NCBI GenBank assembly: GCA_009843505.1
Contig: VYDI01000020.1
Coordinates: 22,461 to 86,460, forward strand
Reading direction: 5' to 3'
Origin: Holophagales bacterium
GTDB taxonomy: Bacteria; Acidobacteriota; Thermoanaerobaculia; Multivoradales; Multivoraceae
Length of the DNA: 64,000 nt
A model generated the notes under the pieces. It did no database searches. It had not been told where the DNA came from and saw only the letters and a program-made list of their open reading frames with translations. This document shows, in pieces, positions 53,463 to 63,589 of this stretch. The position numbers and the translations under genes are program-made. Within the stretch, counting starts at the first letter, position 1. The number at the start of each line of letters is the position of its first letter.

Positions 53463-54840
53463 GGCGCCCCCGGATCCGGCCCCGCTTCATGAAGCCCTCG
53501 TAGTTCCGCATGACGAGCTGGCTCTCGATCTGCTGGAGCGTGTCCATCGCGACGCTGACCACGATCAGAAGCGACGTGCCGCCAAAGTAGAAGTTGATCC
53601 CCATGCCCTCGGTGAGCCAGAGCGGCGCGTAGTTGTCCAGTGTCGAGCCGACAAAGGGGATGCCCCCGACCTTGAACCCCGCGATCATGAACTCGGGCAG
53701 CACGGACACGCCGGCCAGGTAGAGAGAGCCGACCAGGGTGAGCCGGGTGAGCACGCGGTCGATGTACTCGGAGGTCCGCCGGCCCGAGCGGATGCCGGGG
53801 ATGAACCCGCCGTACTTGCGCATGTTCTCGGCCAGGTCGTTCGGGTTGAAGATGATCGAAACGTAGAAGTACGAGAAGAAGATGATCGCCGCCACGTAGA
53901 GCAGGTAGTAGACCGGCTGGCCCCACTGCATGGCCGTGGAGATGCGCTGAATCGGCTCGTACTGGATCATCCCTGCCACCGTCGCCGGCACGGTGACCAC
54001 GGAACTCGCGAAGATGACCGGAATCACTCCGCCCGTGTTCACGCGCAGCGGCAGGTAGGTGCTCTGTCCACCGTACTGTCTGCGGCCGACGATCCGCTTG
54101 GCGTACTGCACGGGAATTCGTCGCTGAGCCCTCTCCATGTAGACGATGAAGGCCACGACGACGAGCATGAAGACCGACAGCAACAGGATCTTGATCAGGG
54201 ACATGGCGCCGCTCTGGAGCTGGCCGAAGAGGCCGAGCACGGCGCCCGGCAGACCGACCACGATGCCGGCGAAGATGATGAGCGAAATGCCGTTCCCGAT
54301 CCCGCGTTCGCTGATCTGCTCGCCCAGCCACATCACGAAGGCGCAGCCGGTCGTGAGCGAGAGCACGGTGACGAACTTGAACCCGAGACCGGGATTGAGG
54401 ACGAGGTTCGCACCTCCGGGCGAGGTCAGGTTCTCCAGGAAGAACGCGATGGTCGTCCCCTGGATGATCGAGATGACCACGGTCCCGTAGCGGGTGTACT
54501 GGGTGATCTTGCGCCGCCCCATCTCGCCCTCCTTGGAGAGCTTCTCGAGATAGGGCACGACGACGGTCAAGAGTTGCAGGATGATGGACGCCGAGATGTA
54601 GGGCATGATGCCGAGAGCGAAGAGCGCTACACGGCCCAGACTGCCGCCGGTGAAGGTGTTGACGAAACCCAGCACCGTCCCCTGCATCTGCTCCATGAAC
54701 TCGCTCAGGGCCAGAGGGTCGATGCCCGGAGTCGGAATGATGCAGCCGATCCGGTAGACCGCCAGCAGGCCCAGCATGAACAACACCCGATTCCGGAGAT
54801 CCGGAATCGCGAAGATGTTGCGAAAACTCTCGACGCCCAC
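53455..54840 (-). CDS. secY: Preprotein translocase subunit SecY
   Basis: Channel subunit of 461 residues with ten expected membrane helices. Typical wording: GIMPYISASIILQLLTVVVP, GIGNGISLIIFAGIVVGLP, and in the cytoplasmic loop QRRIPVQYAKR. The C-terminal tail is IESQLVMRNYEGFMKRG. It follows rplO in the spc operon. Confidence 0.97.
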   Translation of the reverse strand: MGVESFRNIFAIPDLRNRVLFMLGLLAVYRIGCIIPTPGIDPLALSEFMEQMQGTVLGFVNTFTGGSLGRVALFALGIMPYISASIILQLLTVVVPYLEKLSKEGEMGRRKITQYTRYGTVVISIIQGTTIAFFLENLTSPGGANLVLNPGLGFKFVTVLSLTTGCAFVMWLGEQISERGIGNGISLIIFAGIVVGLPGAVLGLFGQLQSGAMSLIKILLLSVFMLVVVAFIVYMERAQRRIPVQYAKRIVGRRQYGGQSTYLPLRVNTGGVIPVIFASSVVTVPATVAGMIQYEPIQRISTAMQWGQPVYYLLYVAAIIFFSYFYVSIIFNPNDLAENMRKYGGFIPGIRSGRRTSEYIDRVLTRLTLVGSLYLAGVSVLPEFMIAGFKVGGIPFVGSTLDNYAPLWLTEGMGINFYFGGTSLLIVVSVAMDTLQQIESQLVMRNYEGFMKRGRIRGRRG

Positions 54841-54851
54841 GAGCTACTCCG

Positions 54852-55286
54852 TCAGCCGATCACTTCACAGACGCCGCCGGCGGCTTCGATCTTGGCGCGC
54901 GCGGAGGCACTGAACCGGTGGGCCCGCACCGTCACCCCGGACGGCGCGTCCCCGTCGCCGAGGACCTTGAGCTTCATGCCGCGGCGCACCCGTCCGCGGG
55001 AGACCAGGAGTTCGACATCGATCGTCTCGCCGAGACCATCGAGATCGCCGACGTTGATCACCGTGTACTCGGTGCGGAAGATGTTCGTGAACCCGCGCTT
55101 CGGCACCCGGCGAATCAGGGGCATCTGACCGCCTTCGAATCCCGCGCGCCTCGAGAAGCCGGCCCGCGAACGCTGACCCTTGTGGCCGCGTCCGGCGGTC
55201 TTGCCCGTGCCCGAACCCGGACCACGGCCGACCCGCTTCCGCGGGCGGCGGCTGGCCTTCGCCGGTTTGAGATCGTGCAGCTTCAT
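54852..55286 (-). CDS. rplO: Large subunit ribosomal protein L15
   Basis: Protein of 144 residues. The N-terminus MKLHDLKPAKASRRPRKRVG is diagnostic, with GRGHKGQRSRAGF after it. ATG 55286 is chosen; the open frame upstream covers rpmD in another frame. It follows rpmD directly: its ATG overlaps the region just past the rpmD stop. Confidence 0.96.
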   Translation of the reverse strand: MKLHDLKPAKASRRPRKRVGRGPGSGTGKTAGRGHKGQRSRAGFSRRAGFEGGQMPLIRRVPKRGFTNIFRTEYTVINVGDLDGLGETIDVELLVSRGRVRRGMKLKVLGDGDAPSGVTVRAHRFSASARAKIEAAGGVCEVIG

Positions 55287-55287
55287 T

Positions 55288-55473
55288 TCAGTCCTCCAGG
55301 ACCTGGACCAGATGCGGGATCTTCCGCACCATGCCACGCACTGCCTGGGTGTCCTCGCGCTCGACGACGTGGCGGATACGCCTCAGACCCAGGCTGCGCA
55401 GCACCTCACGTTGCGGTCTCGGCCTCCCGATCGCGCTCCGCACCTGCTGAATCCGTATCGTCTTGCCTGCCAC
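55288..55473 (-). CDS. rpmD: Large subunit ribosomal protein L30
   Basis: Protein of 61 residues: [18 protein letters not shown], then [18 protein letters not shown]. The GTG start at 55473 is supported by GGGGAGGTG a few bases upstream. The first 68 bases of the gene overlap the end of rpsE in a different frame, which is unusual for this gene pair. Confidence 0.93.
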   Translation of the reverse strand: MAGKTIRIQQVRSAIGRPRPQREVLRSLGLRRIRHVVEREDTQAVRGMVRKIPHLVQVLED

Positions 55474-56026
55474 TTTCGGCACCTCCCCGATCACCACTTG
55501 TTGAACTGCCTCCATTCACCGAACCGCCCGCCGGACCGTCAAGCGACTCCAGACCTCGCAGCGCTCGAACCTGTTTCTCGTTGCGCAGCGACATGAGCCC
55601 GGCGAAAGTCGCCTTGACCACGTTCTGCGGATTCGTGGTCCCCAGCGACTTGGTCAGGATGTCCTGAATGCCGGCACCCTCGACCACCGCGCGCACCGCT
55701 CCGCCAGCGATCACGCCGGTCCCCTCCGAGGCCGGCTTCAACATCACGCGGCCGGCGCTGAACACGCCCACCGTCTCGTGCGGGATCGTGGTTCCGGCCA
55801 GCGGCACCTGCACCAGGTTGCGCTTGGCGATCTGGATTCCCTTCCGGATGGCGGCCGGCACTTCCTTCGCCTTGCCCGAGCCGTAGCCCACGCGGCCAGC
55901 GCCGTCGCCGATGACGACCAGGGCCGTGAACGAGAAGTTCTTGCCGCCCTTGACGACCTTCGTCACGCGGTTGATGTCGACAACCTGCTCGAAGAACTCG
56001 CTGTCGAGATCTATATCTCTAGCCAC
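55406..56026 (-). CDS. rpsE: Small subunit ribosomal protein S5 with extended tail
   Basis: Protein of 206 residues. The S5 body (about 1-160) has [19 protein letters not shown] and [19 protein letters not shown], and ends near [15 protein letters not shown]. About 45 extra low-complexity residues follow ([20 protein letters not shown] and on), running across the rpmD start in another frame. The start is GTG 56026. The tail is probably disordered. Confidence 0.94.
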   Translation of the reverse strand: MARDIDLDSEFFEQVVDINRVTKVVKGGKNFSFTALVVIGDGAGRVGYGSGKAKEVPAAIRKGIQIAKRNLVQVPLAGTTIPHETVGVFSAGRVMLKPASEGTGVIAGGAVRAVVEGAGIQDILTKSLGTTNPQNVVKATFAGLMSLRNEKQVRALRGLESLDGPAGGSVNGGSSTSGDRGGAESGRQDDTDSAGAERDREAETAT

Positions 56027-56092
56027 TACTCGTTCCCCAGTCCCTGTTCACTCCGATGGCCACTGTTCGTGTCCCTAGCCACTGTTCACTCC
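56020..56092. repeat. Short tandem imperfect repeats in the rplR-rpsE spacer
   Basis: Four imperfect units of about 17 bases: TAGCCACTACTCGTTCCC (56020), AGTCCCTGTTCACTCC (56039), TGGCCACTGTTCGTGTCCC (56057) and TAGCCACTGTTCACTCC (56076). On the minus strand they read like repeated GGAGTGAACAGTGGCTA, so the rpsE leader and start look duplicated. Confidence 0.6.
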
Positions 56093-56118
56093 TTTGCTCT
56101 CTTGCCGCCTCCGGTCCA

Positions 56119-56505
56119 TCAGAACTCGAGGCCTCCCTCGCGCGCGCTGTCGGCAAGCGCCTGGATCCTGCCGTGGTAGAGGAAACCGCCGCGGTCGAAG
56201 ATGACCGCGCGGAAGCCTTTTTCCCTGGCGCGCTCGGCCAGGGCCTCACCCACGGCCTGCGCCGCCTTGCAGCTTCCCGTCGAGCCCTCGAGGCCTCCCT
56301 TGAGGCCCGACTCGAGCGAGCTCGCGAACGCGAGAGTATTGCCCGACCGATCGTCGATCAACTGGGCGTAGATGTGACGCCGGCTCTTGTGCACGGCCAG
56401 GCGGGGCCTTTCCTGCGAGCCACGCAGCTTCTTGCGGACGCGGTATCGCGCCCGCTGCCTCCGGCGGCCGCGGTCAAGCGTTCTCTTTCTGCGCAAGTCA
56501 CTCAT
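56119..56505 (-). CDS. rplR: Large subunit ribosomal protein L18
   Basis: Protein of 128 residues that binds 5S rRNA with L5. Seen: [18 protein letters not shown] and the C-terminal [20 protein letters not shown]. The basic N-terminus [18 protein letters not shown] is normal. A spacer of 92 bases before rpsE is long for this operon. Confidence 0.97.
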   Translation of the reverse strand: MSDLRRKRTLDRGRRRQRARYRVRKKLRGSQERPRLAVHKSRRHIYAQLIDDRSGNTLAFASSLESGLKGGLEGSTGSCKAAQAVGEALAERAREKGFRAVIFDRGGFLYHGRIQALADSAREGGLEF

Positions 56506-56515
56506 GCCTTGTTTC

Positions 56516-57061
56516 CTATGCGGTCGCCGCCGCCTTGCCGACCTTGAGCCGGATCTCCTCGTCGCGGTAGCGGATGCCCTTGCCCTTGTACGCGTCGGGC
56601 TTGCGCAGGCTGCGCAGGTCGGCGGCGACCTGCCCCACCTGCTGCTTGTCGTTGCCGGAGACGGTGATGCGGTTCGCCCGTTCGTCGATCACCACGTCAA
56701 CGCCATCCGGAACCGGGTAGACGACGGGGTGGGAGTACCCAAGCGCCAGGTGGACCTCGCGACCCTTGACCTGTCCCCGATAGCCAACGCCGACGATCTC
56801 GAGTTCCTTCCGGAAGCCCTCCGTGACGCCGACCACCGCGTTCGCCAGGAGTGCCCGCGCCAGACCATGCCGGGCTCGCTCCTCACCGGTCGAGCCGGCA
56901 CGGTGCAGGGTCACCACGCCGTCCTCCACGCGCACTTCGATACCCGGCTGGAGCGGCTGCTGCAGCTTGCCCCGGGGCCCTTCGATCGTCACCGTGCCGC
57001 CGTTGACCGCGACGGTCGTCTTCTCCGGCAACGAAATCGGTGCTTTTCCTACCCGTGACAT
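56516..57061 (-). CDS. rplF: Large subunit ribosomal protein L6
   Basis: Protein of 181 residues with [20 protein letters not shown] and the C-terminal [20 protein letters not shown]. It sits near the factor-binding site of the 50S subunit. Spacing to rpsH is three bases. Confidence 0.97.
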   Translation of the reverse strand: MSRVGKAPISLPEKTTVAVNGGTVTIEGPRGKLQQPLQPGIEVRVEDGVVTLHRAGSTGEERARHGLARALLANAVVGVTEGFRKELEIVGVGYRGQVKGREVHLALGYSHPVVYPVPDGVDVVIDERANRITVSGNDKQQVGQVAADLRSLRKPDAYKGKGIRYRDEEIRLKVGKAAATA

Positions 57062-57064
57062 CTT

Positions 57065-57463
57065 CTAGTACACCTCACAGAGGACCTCGCCGCCGACCCG
57101 CTGCCGTCGCGCCTGGGCGTCGGTCAGAAGGCCCTGCGAGGTCGAGAGGATCGCGACTCCCAGGCCGTTCAGCACCGGCTTCAGATCGTCGGCCGCGCGG
57201 TAAACGCGGCGTCCCGGCTTGCTGATCTTGCGCACCCTCGTGATCGCCGGCACACCCTCCCTGTCGTAGGCAAGGAAGATCCGCAGCGTCCGGCCGGGAG
57301 GCGAGTCGAACACCTCGTAGTCACTGATGTAGCCCTGGTCGCGCAGCACCCGGCACAACGCGATCTTCAGCTTCGAGGCGGGCGCCTCGGTGCGATCGTG
57401 CTTGACGATCAGGGCGTTGCGGATCGTCGTCAGAAGGTCCGCGATGGGGTCGGTTACGGTCAT
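57065..57463 (-). CDS. rpsH: Small subunit ribosomal protein S8
   Basis: Protein of 132 residues: MTVTDPIADLLTTIRNALIV at the start and ILSTSQGLLTDAQARRQRVG near the end. It binds helix 21 of 16S rRNA. It directly follows rplE; rpsN, normally between them, is absent (49-base gap). Confidence 0.97.
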   Translation of the reverse strand: MTVTDPIADLLTTIRNALIVKHDRTEAPASKLKIALCRVLRDQGYISDYEVFDSPPGRTLRIFLAYDREGVPAITRVRKISKPGRRVYRAADDLKPVLNGLGVAILSTSQGLLTDAQARRQRVGGEVLCEVY

Positions 57464-57512
57464 CGATCCGTCCTTGGATTGCCTGGTTTGCTCATTTCCT
57501 GCTGGCAGACGT

Positions 57513-58055
57513 TCAACTAGCGAACGGCATGCCCAGGCCCCGCAGAAGATGCAGCGCCTGGGCGTCCGACTCCGCCGACGTCACGAGCGTCACGTTGATG
57601 CCCTTGGAGCCGTCGCTCCTGGAGTAGTCGACCTCGGGGAAGATCAGGTGATCGCGAATGCCCAGGGTGTAGCTGCCCCGGCCGTCGAAGCTCCGGTCCG
57701 AAATGCCCCGGAAGTCCCGCACCCGCGGCAGCGCGACGGTGATCAGACGGTCGAGGAAGTGCCACATCCGGTTGCGACGCAGGGTGACCCGGCAGCCGAT
57801 CGGCATTCCCGCGCGCAACTTGAAGGCGGCGATCGACTTCCGGGCGCGCGTGATCACGGGCTGCTGGCCGGCGATCAGCGCCAGCTCGGGCACGGCGTTC
57901 TCCAGCACCTTGATGTTCTGGATCGCTTCGCCGATGCCCATGTTGAGAACGATCTTCTCCAGTCGGGGCACCGCCATCGGGTTGGCGATGCCGAACTCCT
58001 GCTGGAGGCTCTTCGTGACCTCCTCCTGGTACAGGGCCTTGAGTCGGGGAACCAT
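57513..58055 (-). CDS. rplE: Large subunit ribosomal protein L5
   Basis: Protein of 180 residues: [40 protein letters not shown] and [20 protein letters not shown]. It binds 5S rRNA and contacts P-site tRNA. Its first base overlaps the rplX stop. Confidence 0.97.
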   Translation of the reverse strand: MVPRLKALYQEEVTKSLQQEFGIANPMAVPRLEKIVLNMGIGEAIQNIKVLENAVPELALIAGQQPVITRARKSIAAFKLRAGMPIGCRVTLRRNRMWHFLDRLITVALPRVRDFRGISDRSFDGRGSYTLGIRDHLIFPEVDYSRSDGSKGINVTLVTSAESDAQALHLLRGLGMPFAS

Positions 58056-58396
58056 CAGCTCAACACCGCGCCGCTGACCTTCGCGTACCGGGTCAGCTTG
58101 CCATCCTCGAGGCGACGCCGGCCCACTCGCGTCGGCTTCTCCGTGTCCGGGCAGATCACCTTGAGATTCGAGATGTGGATCGGCGCCTCCCGCTCCAGGA
58201 TGCCGCCCTGGACCTGGCGCTGCGGGTTCGGCCGCTCGTGCTTCTTGACCATGTTCACGCGCTCGACGATGGCTCGTTCGGAACCCGGGAGCACCCGCAG
58301 CACCCGGCTGCGCGTTCCGCGGTTGCGGCCCGCGATGACCAGGACCTCGTCGCCCTTCTTGATCTTGAGTCTCTTTCTGTTCTTGCCTGGGCGCAT
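58055..58396 (-). CDS. rplX: Large subunit ribosomal protein L24
   Basis: Protein of 113 residues with a KOW motif ([20 protein letters not shown]) and [19 protein letters not shown]. It initiates 50S assembly. It overlaps rplE by one base. Confidence 0.96.
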   Translation of the reverse strand: MRPGKNRKRLKIKKGDEVLVIAGRNRGTRSRVLRVLPGSERAIVERVNMVKKHERPNPQRQVQGGILEREAPIHISNLKVICPDTEKPTRVGRRRLEDGKLTRYAKVSGAVLS

Positions 58397-58397
58397 G

Positions 58398-58766
58398 TCA
58401 AATCACCTCCGGCGCCAGCGAGACGATCCGCATGAAGCGCCGCTCACGCAGCTCACGAGCAACCGGCCCGAAGACTCGGGTGCCGATCGGCTCGCGCGCC
58501 TCGTTGATCAGAACCGCTGCATTGTTGTCGAACCGGATGTAGCTGCCGTCGCGACGGCGCCGTTCCTTGCGGGTGCGCACGATGACCGCGCGGACGACCT
58601 GGCCCTTCTTGACCGTGCCTTCCGGGGTCGCCTCCTTGACCGAAGCCGTGATCACGTCGCCCAGCGCGCCGTACTGGCCCGAGGAACCGCCGCGCAACTG
58701 GATGCACGAGATGCGCTTCGCTCCCGAGTTGTCGGCGACATCGAGCATTGTTCCCATCTGGATCAT
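58398..58766 (-). CDS. rplN: Large subunit ribosomal protein L14
   Basis: Protein of 122 residues, the usual length, from ATG 58766: [40 protein letters not shown] and the C-terminal [10 protein letters not shown] confirm it. The longer open frame upstream overlaps rpsQ and is not coding. Confidence 0.97.
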   Translation of the reverse strand: MIQMGTMLDVADNSGAKRISCIQLRGGSSGQYGALGDVITASVKEATPEGTVKKGQVVRAVIVRTRKERRRRDGSYIRFDNNAAVLINEAREPIGTRVFGPVARELRERRFMRIVSLAPEVI

Positions 58767-58774
58767 GGCCCTGC

Positions 58775-59077
58775 CTACCCTTCGGCCCGCTTGACGACTC
58801 GCTGCACACGCCAGCGCTTCCGGCGCGAGAGTGGTCGGGTCGAGACGAGGGACACGACGTCTCCCTCGCGGCAATCGTTCGCTTCATCGTGGGCGACGAA
58901 CCGGGACGACTTCTTCATCAGCCGGTGGTACAGCCGGTGCATGACCGTCTTCTCGACCGCCACCACGACCGTCTTGTCCATCTTCGCGCTCACGACCTTG
59001 CCGACCCGGACCTGCCGGCGGCCACCCTCTCGCGCCTGGGTTTTCTGCGTTTCCTGCTCAGCGTTCATGTCATTCAC
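58775..59077 (-). CDS. rpsQ: Small subunit ribosomal protein S17
   Basis: Protein of 100 residues. The core [19 protein letters not shown] and [19 protein letters not shown] is diagnostic. The N-terminus carries about 15 extra polar residues. GTG 59077 overlaps the rpmC stop as GTGA; ATG 59068 is an alternative. Confidence 0.95.
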   Translation of the reverse strand: MNDMNAEQETQKTQAREGGRRQVRVGKVVSAKMDKTVVVAVEKTVMHRLYHRLMKKSSRFVAHDEANDCREGDVVSLVSTRPLSRRKRWRVQRVVKRAEG

Positions 59078-59262
59078 TTCGCCTTCTCGCGCAGAACCGT
59101 CAGAACCCGCGCCAGTTCGACCCGGGCATTCCTGATCCTGCTTGGCTTCTCAAGCTGTCCGATCGACTTCTGCAGCCGCAGAGCGAACAACTGATCGGCC
59201 AGTTCCTCTTCCTTCTGGCGCAGTTCCTCCTGCGTCAGGTCCCTGAGTTCGCTTGCCTTCAT
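59074..59262 (-). CDS. rpmC: Large subunit ribosomal protein L29
   Basis: Protein of 62 residues: MKASELRDLTQEELRQKEEE, then LFALRLQKSIGQLEKPSRIR. Two long helices near the exit tunnel. ATG 59262 is chosen; upstream sequence in this frame overlaps rplP and is not coding. Confidence 0.96.
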   Translation of the reverse strand: MKASELRDLTQEELRQKEEELADQLFALRLQKSIGQLEKPSRIRNARVELARVLTVLREKAK

Positions 59263-59275
59263 CGCCTCGCCACCT

Positions 59276-59695
59276 TCAAATCTGCACGCCGTGGCGCGCG
59301 ACGAACCTGGTCTTGATTCCGAGCTTGTGGGAAGCCAGCCGCATCGCCGACCTGGCGAGCTCCGGCGACACACCCTCGAGCTCGTAGAGAATGCGGGCGG
59401 GACGTACCACGGCAACCCACTCCTCGGGGTTGCCCTTGCCCTTGCCCATCCTGGTCTCCAGTGGCTTCTTGGTGATCGGCTTGTCCGGGAAGACCCGGAT
59501 CCAGACCTTGCCCGACCGCTTGATGTGACGGGTGATCGCGATTCGTCCGGCCTCGATCTGGCGCGCGGTGACCCAGCCGGCCTCCTGCGCCTGCAGCCCG
59601 TACTCGCCGAAGGACACCACGTTGCCGCCCTTCGCCAGGCCGCGACGGCGGCCGCGGTGGTGCTTGCGGAACTTGACCTTCTTCGGCATCAACAT
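59276..59695 (-). CDS. rplP: Large subunit ribosomal protein L16
   Basis: Protein of 139 residues: [20 protein letters not shown] after two extra residues, and [24 protein letters not shown] lies about eight bases before ATG 59695. It organises the A site of the 50S subunit. Confidence 0.97.
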   Translation of the reverse strand: MLMPKKVKFRKHHRGRRRGLAKGGNVVSFGEYGLQAQEAGWVTARQIEAGRIAITRHIKRSGKVWIRVFPDKPITKKPLETRMGKGKGNPEEWVAVVRPARILYELEGVSPELARSAMRLASHKLGIKTRFVARHGVQI

Positions 59696-59730
59696 CGCTC
59701 GTTACTCCTTCGGATTCCGGTGCTTCGGCC

Positions 59731-60381
59731 CTAGGCCGCCGTCCGGCGGCCGCGCTCCCGCGAGAGATCGCCCCGGTAGACCCAGACCTTGACCCCGATC
59801 ACACCGTAGGTCGTGTACGACTCGGCGAATCCGTAGTCGATGTCGGCCTTCAGGGTGTGCAGCGGCAGACGCCCCTCCTGGTACCACTCGGTACGGGCGA
59901 TCTCGTTGCCGCCCAGGCGGCCCGACACCATGATCTTGACGCCCTTGGCGCCGAAACGGAACGCGGACTCCATCGCCTTCTTCATCGCCCGGCGAAAGGC
60001 AATGCGGCGCAGAAGCTGGTTGGCGATCCCCTCGGCAACGAGCTGGGCGTCGAGCTCCGGGCGCTGAATCTCCTGGATGTTGATGTGGACTTCCTGCCCC
60101 ATCTGCCGACTCAGGTCGTCGCGCAGCTTGTCCACTTCCGCGCCCTTGCGCCCGATGATGATCCCCGGACGCGAGGTGTAGATCGTCACCCGCAGCTTGT
60201 CCGCGGCGCGTTCGATGTCGATCTGGCTGACGCCGGCATGCATGAGCCGCTTCTTCAGGCCGGTCCGCAGCTCGATATCCGACTTCAGGGTGCCGGCGTA
60301 GTCGCGTTCGGCGTACCAACGCGAATGCCAGCCCTGGTTGTAGACCAGACGAAAACCGTAGGGATGTGTCTTTTGACCCAT
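59731..60381 (-). CDS. rpsC: Small subunit ribosomal protein S3
   Basis: Protein of 216 residues: [20 protein letters not shown], a KH domain with [24 protein letters not shown] wording ([20 protein letters not shown]), and the C-terminal [14 protein letters not shown]. It forms part of the mRNA entry channel. Confidence 0.97.
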   Translation of the reverse strand: MGQKTHPYGFRLVYNQGWHSRWYAERDYAGTLKSDIELRTGLKKRLMHAGVSQIDIERAADKLRVTIYTSRPGIIIGRKGAEVDKLRDDLSRQMGQEVHINIQEIQRPELDAQLVAEGIANQLLRRIAFRRAMKKAMESAFRFGAKGVKIMVSGRLGGNEIARTEWYQEGRLPLHTLKADIDYGFAESYTTYGVIGVKVWVYRGDLSRERGRRTAA

Positions 60382-60389
60382 GAACGCTC

Positions 60390-60752
60390 CTAGTCCTGAC
60401 TCGGCTCTGGCTGACCGCCGCGGGAATCGATCTTGATCGTGACGTGACTCTGCCGTTTGAGAATGCGGAAAGCACGGCCCATCGGCTGTGGGCGAAGCCG
60501 CTTCAGGGTCGGTCCGCCGTCGACGAAGATCTCCTTGACGTAGAGACCGCCGACATCGACTCCCGGCTCCCGGTTCTCGGCGTTGGCCACCGCCGACCGC
60601 AGCAACTTGTGGACCGGCCGCGCCGCCGACTTGGTGCTCAACTGCAGCAGGGCCGAGGCCTCTTCCACATCACGGCCGCGGATCAGATCCGCGACCAGGC
60701 GCACCTTCTGCGGCGACGCCTGCAGGTACTTGAGTCGGGCGATTGCTTCCAT
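60390..60752 (-). CDS. rplV: Large subunit ribosomal protein L22
   Basis: Protein of 120 residues: [20 protein letters not shown] and the loop [20 protein letters not shown], which reaches into the exit tunnel. About 10 residues follow the usual end. Confidence 0.97.
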   Translation of the reverse strand: MEAIARLKYLQASPQKVRLVADLIRGRDVEEASALLQLSTKSAARPVHKLLRSAVANAENREPGVDVGGLYVKEIFVDGGPTLKRLRPQPMGRAFRILKRQSHVTIKIDSRGGQPEPSQD

Positions 60753-60785
60753 TGTCTTCTTTCTGCCTCTGGGGATCTCGACGAA

Positions 60786-61073
60786 CTAGCGGGGACGCGC
60801 CCTGCGCTCCCGCTTGCCGCCCGCATGACCCCGGAAAGTGCGCGTCTGGGCGAACTCTCCGAGCTTGTGGCCGACCATGTTCTCGCTGACGAAAACCGGT
60901 ATGAACTTCATGCCGTTGTGGACGGCAACGGTGTGCCCCACCATGTCGGGGATGATCGTCGACCGGCGCGACCAGGTCTTGATGACCCGGCGATCGCCGG
61001 TCGCGTTCATCGCCGCCACCTTGTCGTACAGGTGATTGTCGATGAAGAAACCCTTCCTGAGTGAACGTGCCAT
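60786..61073 (-). CDS. rpsS: Small subunit ribosomal protein S19
   Basis: Protein of 95 residues: [40 protein letters not shown] and [15 protein letters not shown]. It is part of the 30S head. Confidence 0.97.
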   Translation of the reverse strand: MARSLRKGFFIDNHLYDKVAAMNATGDRRVIKTWSRRSTIIPDMVGHTVAVHNGMKFIPVFVSENMVGHKLGEFAQTRTFRGHAGGKRERRARPR

Positions 61074-61103
61074 GCTTGTCCTCTGCTCCGTGCTGCCGCC
61101 GAC

Positions 61104-61934
61104 CTACTTGCGGCGTCCCCGCCGCCGGACGATCATCCCGGTCGTGCGCTTGTTGCTCCGCGTCTTGTAACCCTTCGTCGGCTTGCCCCAGGGCGTCGTC
61201 GGATGCCGGCCGCCCGACGCCTTGCCCTCGCCGCCGCCCATCGGGTGGTCGACCGGGTTCATCGACACGCCGCGATTGTGCGGCCGCCGACCCCGCCAGC
61301 GATTCCGGCCCGCCTTGCCGAGCGAGATGTTCGAGTGCTCCGAGTTGCCGACCTGTCCGATCGTGGCCGAACAGTCGATGTGGACCCGCCGTACCTCTCC
61401 CGAAGGAAGCCGGACCTGAGCGTAGGCCCCCTCCTTCGCCATCAACTGGGCGCCGGCGCCGGCACTGCGCACCATCTGGCCGCCCGCGCCGATCTTCAGT
61501 TCGATGTTGTGGATGACGGTGCCGAGGGGAATGAACCGGATCGGCAGGCAGTTGCCGACATCGATCTCCGATCCCTCTCCCGACTGCACGGTGGCCCCGA
61601 CCTTGAGCCCCTGGGGATGCAGGATGTAGCGCTTCTCGCCGTCGGCGTAGTGCAGGAGGGCGATCAGCGCACTGCGGTTCGGGTCGTACTCGATGCTGGC
61701 CACTTTCGCCGGCACGCCGACCTTGTCGCGCCGGAAGTCGATCCGCCGATAGCGGCGCTTGTGGCCGCCGCCGCGGAACCAGATCGTCTGCCAGCCCTTG
61801 TTGTTCCGGCCGCTGATCCGCTTCTTGCCCTCGACCAGGGGCTTGTGCGGCTTGTCGGTCGTGACCTCTTCCCGCCGCGCATACTCCTGGAAGCGGCTGG
61901 CCGGATTCGTCGGTTTCAGTTTCTTGATCGCCAT
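61104..61934 (-). CDS. rplB: Large subunit ribosomal protein L2
   Basis: Protein of 276 residues: [40 protein letters not shown], and the catalytic-centre region [20 protein letters not shown] with its conserved His. ATG 61934 is chosen; the long open frame upstream overlaps rplW and rplD. Confidence 0.97.
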   Translation of the reverse strand: MAIKKLKPTNPASRFQEYARREEVTTDKPHKPLVEGKKRISGRNNKGWQTIWFRGGGHKRRYRRIDFRRDKVGVPAKVASIEYDPNRSALIALLHYADGEKRYILHPQGLKVGATVQSGEGSEIDVGNCLPIRFIPLGTVIHNIELKIGAGGQMVRSAGAGAQLMAKEGAYAQVRLPSGEVRRVHIDCSATIGQVGNSEHSNISLGKAGRNRWRGRRPHNRGVSMNPVDHPMGGGEGKASGGRHPTTPWGKPTKGYKTRSNKRTTGMIVRRRGRRK

Positions 61935-61945
61935 CGCGGCTCTCG

Positions 61946-62233
61946 CTACACGTTGTCGAAGAGGTCGATCTGGCCCTCGGCCAGCCGTACGTACGCTTTC
62001 TTCCAATCGGGGGTTCGGCCGACGAAGCGGCCGCGGCGACGGACCTTGCCGTGCACGTTCGCGATCCGGACCTCGGCCACCTTCACGCCCGCGAACTGGG
62101 TTTCGACCGCTTTCCGGACCTCGATCTTGTTCGCCCGTGAGTCGACCACGAAGGCGATGATGTTGCTCCCGTCCCGCAATTCGGTCGACTTCTCGGTGAT
62201 CAGCGGCCGCCGCAGCACGTCCTGCACTCTCAT
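61946..62233 (-). CDS. rplW: Large subunit ribosomal protein L23
   Basis: Protein of 95 residues: [20 protein letters not shown] and [20 protein letters not shown]. It is the docking site for trigger factor and SRP at the exit tunnel. It overlaps the rplD stop by four bases (ATGA). Confidence 0.97.
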   Translation of the reverse strand: MRVQDVLRRPLITEKSTELRDGSNIIAFVVDSRANKIEVRKAVETQFAGVKVAEVRIANVHGKVRRRGRFVGRTPDWKKAYVRLAEGQIDLFDNV

Positions 62234-62904
62234 TCTTCACTCCCGCCGGGGCATGATTCGCTCCCGTTCCGCTGCCTGCGCCGCTGGAGCACGTTGGAGA
62301 GCCGCCCGATCGCGTTCTCGCTGAACAGCACGTAGCCCCGGTCGACGACGTCGTACACGTTGACACCCAACGCATCGACCGCCTTGATCTGCGGGTGGTT
62401 GCGCGAGGCCAGCATCAGGTTCCGGTTGCCGTGGTCGTCGACGATCAGCGCTTTGCCGTCGATGCCGAGGTCCTTCAGACGGGCCGCGAAGGCGCCCGTC
62501 TTGTGGCTCTCGAGCTCGAGCGAGTCGATCACCATGATCCGCTCCTCGAGGAGCTTCCGCGACAGCGCCGACTTCAGAGCGTTCCGCTTCTCGTTCCGGG
62601 ACAGCTTCTTGCTGTGGCTCCGGGGATGAGGTCCGTGCACGACTCCACCGCCACGCCGGAGCGGCGAGCGGATGCTGCCGGCACGCGCACGGCCGGTGCC
62701 CTTCTGGCGGTACGGCTTGGCGCCGGAGCCCCGGACTTCGTGCCGGCCCCTGGCCTTGTGGGTACCCGCGCGCCACGCGGCCCGCACCGCGACCACCGCC
62801 AGGTGGATCAGGTGCTCCTTGTACGGATAGGCGAAGACCTCCTCCGGCAGGTCGACCTTGCCGACGGCCTTGTTGTCGAGACTCCTGACAGCGATCTCTG
62901 GCAT
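62230..62904 (-). CDS. rplD: Large subunit ribosomal protein L4
   Basis: Protein of 224 residues: [20 protein letters not shown] and [20 protein letters not shown], then [20 protein letters not shown]. About 15 extra residues at the C-terminus ([16 protein letters not shown]) are not usual. It shares one base with the rplC stop. Confidence 0.97.
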   Translation of the reverse strand: MPEIAVRSLDNKAVGKVDLPEEVFAYPYKEHLIHLAVVAVRAAWRAGTHKARGRHEVRGSGAKPYRQKGTGRARAGSIRSPLRRGGGVVHGPHPRSHSKKLSRNEKRNALKSALSRKLLEERIMVIDSLELESHKTGAFAARLKDLGIDGKALIVDDHGNRNLMLASRNHPQIKAVDALGVNVYDVVDRGYVLFSENAIGRLSNVLQRRRQRNGSESCPGGSEE

Positions 62905-63548
62905 CAGCCCGAACTCCGAACCATGACCAGACCGCTGCGGGCGCCCGGGACCGCCCCGCGCAGATAGAGGAGGTGGTTCTCGGCATCCACCTTGACCACC
63001 ACGAGCTTCTTCGTCGTCACCCGCTTGCCGCCCATCCGCCCGGGGAACCGCATGCCGGGAAACACGCGGGAGGGACTCGCGGACTGCCCGACCGAGCCCG
63101 GGGCGCGATGGAACATCGAGCCGTGGGTGGCACGGCCGCCGCCGAAGCCGTGGCGGCGCATGACGCCCTGGAACCCCTTGCCCTTGCCGGTGCCGATCAC
63201 GTCGACCCGGGAACCGACCTCGAAGATCGAAACCTCGATCTGGTCGCCCGGCTCCGACTCGTCCGCCGCGTCGACCCGCACCTCCGCCAGATGGCGCATC
63301 GGATCGACTCCAGCCTTCTTGAAGTGACCACGCCGAGGTTCCGTGATCCGTCTGGGCGGCCGACTCTCGACCAGGCCGATCTGCACCGCCTCGTACCCGT
63401 CGGACGCTTCCGTCTTGCGTTGCACGACCCGGCAGGGACCGACCTCGAGTACCGTCACCGGCACCGCGTCCCCGTCCTCCGTGTAGATCTGGGTCATGCC
63501 GATCTTGCGACCCAGCAATCCCCTGGTCTGGCTGTTGTTACCGCTCAC
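62904..63548 (-). CDS. rplC: Large subunit ribosomal protein L3
   Basis: Protein of 214 residues: LLGRKIGMTQIYTEDGDAVP, the VIGTGKGKGFQGVMRRHGF loop, and PGSVGQSASPSRVFPGMRFP. The start is GTG 63548. It binds near the peptidyl-transferase centre. Confidence 0.97.
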   Translation of the reverse strand: MSGNNSQTRGLLGRKIGMTQIYTEDGDAVPVTVLEVGPCRVVQRKTEASDGYEAVQIGLVESRPPRRITEPRRGHFKKAGVDPMRHLAEVRVDAADESEPGDQIEVSIFEVGSRVDVIGTGKGKGFQGVMRRHGFGGGRATHGSMFHRAPGSVGQSASPSRVFPGMRFPGRMGGKRVTTKKLVVVKVDAENHLLYLRGAVPGARSGLVMVRSSG

Positions 63549-63589
63549 CGCCCGTTCTCCTCAGTCTCGCGCCTCAGTCCCTTGGCGCC

